A stretch of 64,000 nt of DNA from Mesorhizobium sp. (lineage in GTDB: Bacteria; Pseudomonadota; Alphaproteobacteria; Rhizobiales; Rhizobiaceae): positions 62,001-126,000 of the forward strand of contig NZ_SUGA01000001.1 of the NCBI RefSeq assembly GCF_004963255.1, read 5' to 3'. Position numbers and translations under genes: made by a program. The notes below the pieces were generated by a model, which saw only the letters and a list, made by a program, of their open reading frames with translations, had not been told where the DNA came from and ran no database searches. The number at the start of each line of letters is the position of its first letter. The first letter of the stretch is position 1. This document shows positions 62,449 to 64,000 of the stretch, in pieces.

Positions 62449-63954
62449 ATGAGAAACGATCGTGACTTCCCGGCTGAAGCCGGCACAACCAGCAAAATTA
62501 CGCGGCGGGATGCATTGATGGCCGGGACGGCTGCCGCCGTTTCGCGATTGGCGGTACCCGTCGGCCTTTCAGGCGCACTCGCCGGGCTCGCCGGCGTTCA
62601 GCCGGCGGCGGCCCAGCCCTCGCAGCCGAACATCGTCTTCATAGTTACGGACGATCAAGGCTGGAAAGACGTCGGCTATCACGGATCAGACATCAAGACG
62701 CCCAACATCGACAAGCTTGCGTCGGACGGGGCGAAGCTCGAAGAATATTACGTGCAGCCAATGTGCACACCAACGCGTTGCGCCCTCATGACCGGCCGCT
62801 ATCCGCTGCGCTATGGCATGCAGGTTGGCGTCGTCCCCGCCGCGGGGACCTATGGCCTCCCGCTCGACGAGACACTTCTTCCGCAAATCCTCAAAGACGC
62901 GGGCTATCAGACGGCGATGAGCGGCAAATGGCATCTCGGCCATGCCAAGACGGACTACTGGCCGAAGCAGCGTGGATTTGACTCATTCTACGGGGCGACG
63001 GTCGGCGAGATCGACCATTTCAAACACGCTTCGCACGGTATCGCGGACTGGTACAGGAACAACAAGCCGCTCAAGGAGCCGGGCTTCGACAACACCCTGT
63101 TCGGTCAGGAAGCCGTCCGGGTCATCAACACTCACGACCAGAAGAAGCCGCTGTTCCTCTATCTCGCGTTCACCGCGCCCCACACGCCGTTCCAGGCGCC
63201 GAAGGAATATCTCGACCGCAACAAAAACATCGCCGACGAGAACCGCAGAGCCTACGCCGCCATGATCTCGGTGATCGACGACGAGGTCGGCAATGTCGTC
63301 GCCGCCCTCGAGAAGAAGGGGATTCGCGACAACACCCTGATCGTTTACATGAGCGACAATGGCGGTGTCACCAACTCGATGTTTTCGGGGGACTCAAAGG
63401 TAAGCGGCAAGCTGCCTGCGGATAACGGCCCCTATCGCGACGGAAAAGGCACCCTCTATGAGGGCGGCACCCGCTCGGTCGCATTCATGAACTGGCCCGG
63501 CAAGATCAAACCTGGCGTCTTCAATGGCCTCATGCACGTCGTTGACATGTTGCCGACATTGGCCGGGCTGGCTGGTGCCAAGCCCGGCAAGGACAAACCT
63601 CTGGACGGCATGGATATGTGGCCGGCCATCAGCGAGGGAAAGCCTTCGCCGCGCAAAGAGATTGTCTACAATGTCGATCCGATGGCCGGTGCGGTGCGCG
63701 AGGGCGAATGGAAACTGATGTGGGCGGCAGCGTTGCCGCAACGGATAGAGCTGTTCAATTTGGCGGAGGACAAATCGGAAGCCAGCAATCTGGCTGACAA
63801 GTATCCTGACAAAGTCAAGGCGTTGCAGGCAAGGATCACCGAGCTCGCGACCCAGATGAAGCCTCCCCTGTTGCTGATGGAAGCCGTGCGGCTGACGTAC
63901 TTCACGCCGCTGGTGACGCCAAGCCCTGAAGAAATGTTCGCTGCGGGGGATTGA
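62449..63954 (+). CDS. Tat-exported arylsulfatase
   Basis: This 501-residue type I sulfatase has a twin-arginine leader (SKITRRDALMAGTAAAVSRL). The catalytic signature CTPTRCALMTGRY at about residue 105 carries the Cys that is converted to formylglycine. Metal-ligand segments are VTDDQGWKDVGYHG (Asp-Asp) and MSDNGGVTN (Asp-Asn), with GKWHLGHAK carrying Lys/His. It removes sulfate from aryl or sugar sulfates in the periplasm and needs a formylglycine-generating enzyme not seen here. The ATG at 62449 gives the leader; the frame opens at 62413. Confidence 0.93.
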   Translation: MRNDRDFPAEAGTTSKITRRDALMAGTAAAVSRLAVPVGLSGALAGLAGVQPAAAQPSQPNIVFIVTDDQGWKDVGYHGSDIKTPNIDKLASDGAKLEEYYVQPMCTPTRCALMTGRYPLRYGMQVGVVPAAGTYGLPLDETLLPQILKDAGYQTAMSGKWHLGHAKTDYWPKQRGFDSFYGATVGEIDHFKHASHGIADWYRNNKPLKEPGFDNTLFGQEAVRVINTHDQKKPLFLYLAFTAPHTPFQAPKEYLDRNKNIADENRRAYAAMISVIDDEVGNVVAALEKKGIRDNTLIVYMSDNGGVTNSMFSGDSKVSGKLPADNGPYRDGKGTLYEGGTRSVAFMNWPGKIKPGVFNGLMHVVDMLPTLAGLAGAKPGKDKPLDGMDMWPAISEGKPSPRKEIVYNVDPMAGAVREGEWKLMWAAALPQRIELFNLAEDKSEASNLADKYPDKVKALQARITELATQMKPPLLLMEAVRLTYFTPLVTPSPEEMFAAGD

Positions 63955-64000
63955 AAGGCGGATGCGTTCTGCCGTTCCGACGAGGCCGCCCGATGCACGA

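Overview
The window looks like a chromosome segment of a Mesorhizobium-type alphaproteobacterium (Hyphomicrobiales). This rests on high GC throughout, a 355-residue cyclic-nucleotide-gated K+ channel that matches Mesorhizobium loti MlotiK1, several long palindromic intergenic elements of the rhizobial mosaic kind, a FixK/FNR box, and paired GCG/CRPN-type secreted peptides. I worked only from the sequence and ran no searches.

Region 1 (about 0.3-23 kb) is one catabolic and transport locus with divergent transcription units. The minus-strand unit 8439-2291 encodes a two-domain 2-aminobenzoyl-CoA monooxygenase/reductase-type enzyme, an SDR, a MarR regulator, a crotonase, an acyl-CoA dehydrogenase and a RidA deaminase. 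An HpaI-type aldolase and a RutA-like flavin monooxygenase diverge next to it. A second centre at 16.2-16.4 kb fires left into an FAD dehydrogenase, a complete peptide/opine-type ABC importer and an exported VOC protein. It fires right into an isatin-hydrolase-like cyclase, a second FAD dehydrogenase, a second MarR protein and a split indolepyruvate oxidoreductase-like 2-oxoacid:CoA oxidoreductase. Four near-identical palindromes (TTTnAnGCTTnAA type) lie in the promoter regions and probably bind one or both MarR proteins. I infer a route from isatin through isatinate to 2-aminobenzoyl-CoA and on to beta-oxidation-like steps, with no CoA ligase needed. The upstream substrate could be an indole such as indole-3-acetate, but no indole oxygenase is visible here.

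Region 2 (23-30.8 kb) holds small accessory units. These are a pyridoxamine-oxidase-fold protein behind a perfect FNR/FixK site, two related secreted GCG/CRPN peptides, a DUF1800/DUF1501 pair, and an EF-hand / ECF sigma / membrane anti-sigma-like / periplasmic sensor-like operon. A tRNA-Ile2(CAT) with a decayed tyrosine integrase marks an old integration site.

Region 3 (31.8-46.7 kb) contains two sugar ABC-transport loci, each with its own paralogous ROK repressor. The first has a FucU/RbsD mutarotase, an ABC importer and an SDR. The second has a Gfo/Idh/MocA dehydrogenase, a sugar isomerase/epimerase, an alpha/beta hydrolase, a ROK kinase and an FrcA-like importer, behind a perfect 15+15 bp palindrome. 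Stable hairpins follow the substrate-binding-protein genes.

Region 4 (46.7-59.3 kb) starts with a multiply frameshifted thioredoxin reductase and a truncated UBP zinc-finger gene, followed by the K+ channel. It then carries the most unusual unit of the window: a coiled-coil protein, a 1015-residue membrane OmpA protein with four 132-residue repeats, a Ras/Rab-like small GTPase and a class III adenylate cyclase, packed head to tail. A second class III cyclase and a large MscS-type channel follow on the other strand. Together these look like an envelope-sensing GTPase/cAMP signalling island.

Region 5 (59.5-64 kb) has a small secreted protein, an AraC/XylS regulator, an outer-membrane beta-barrel protein and a Tat-exported sulfatase. 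The barrel and sulfatase genes sit behind a duplicated, roughly 110-bp promoter module carrying an XylS-like half site.
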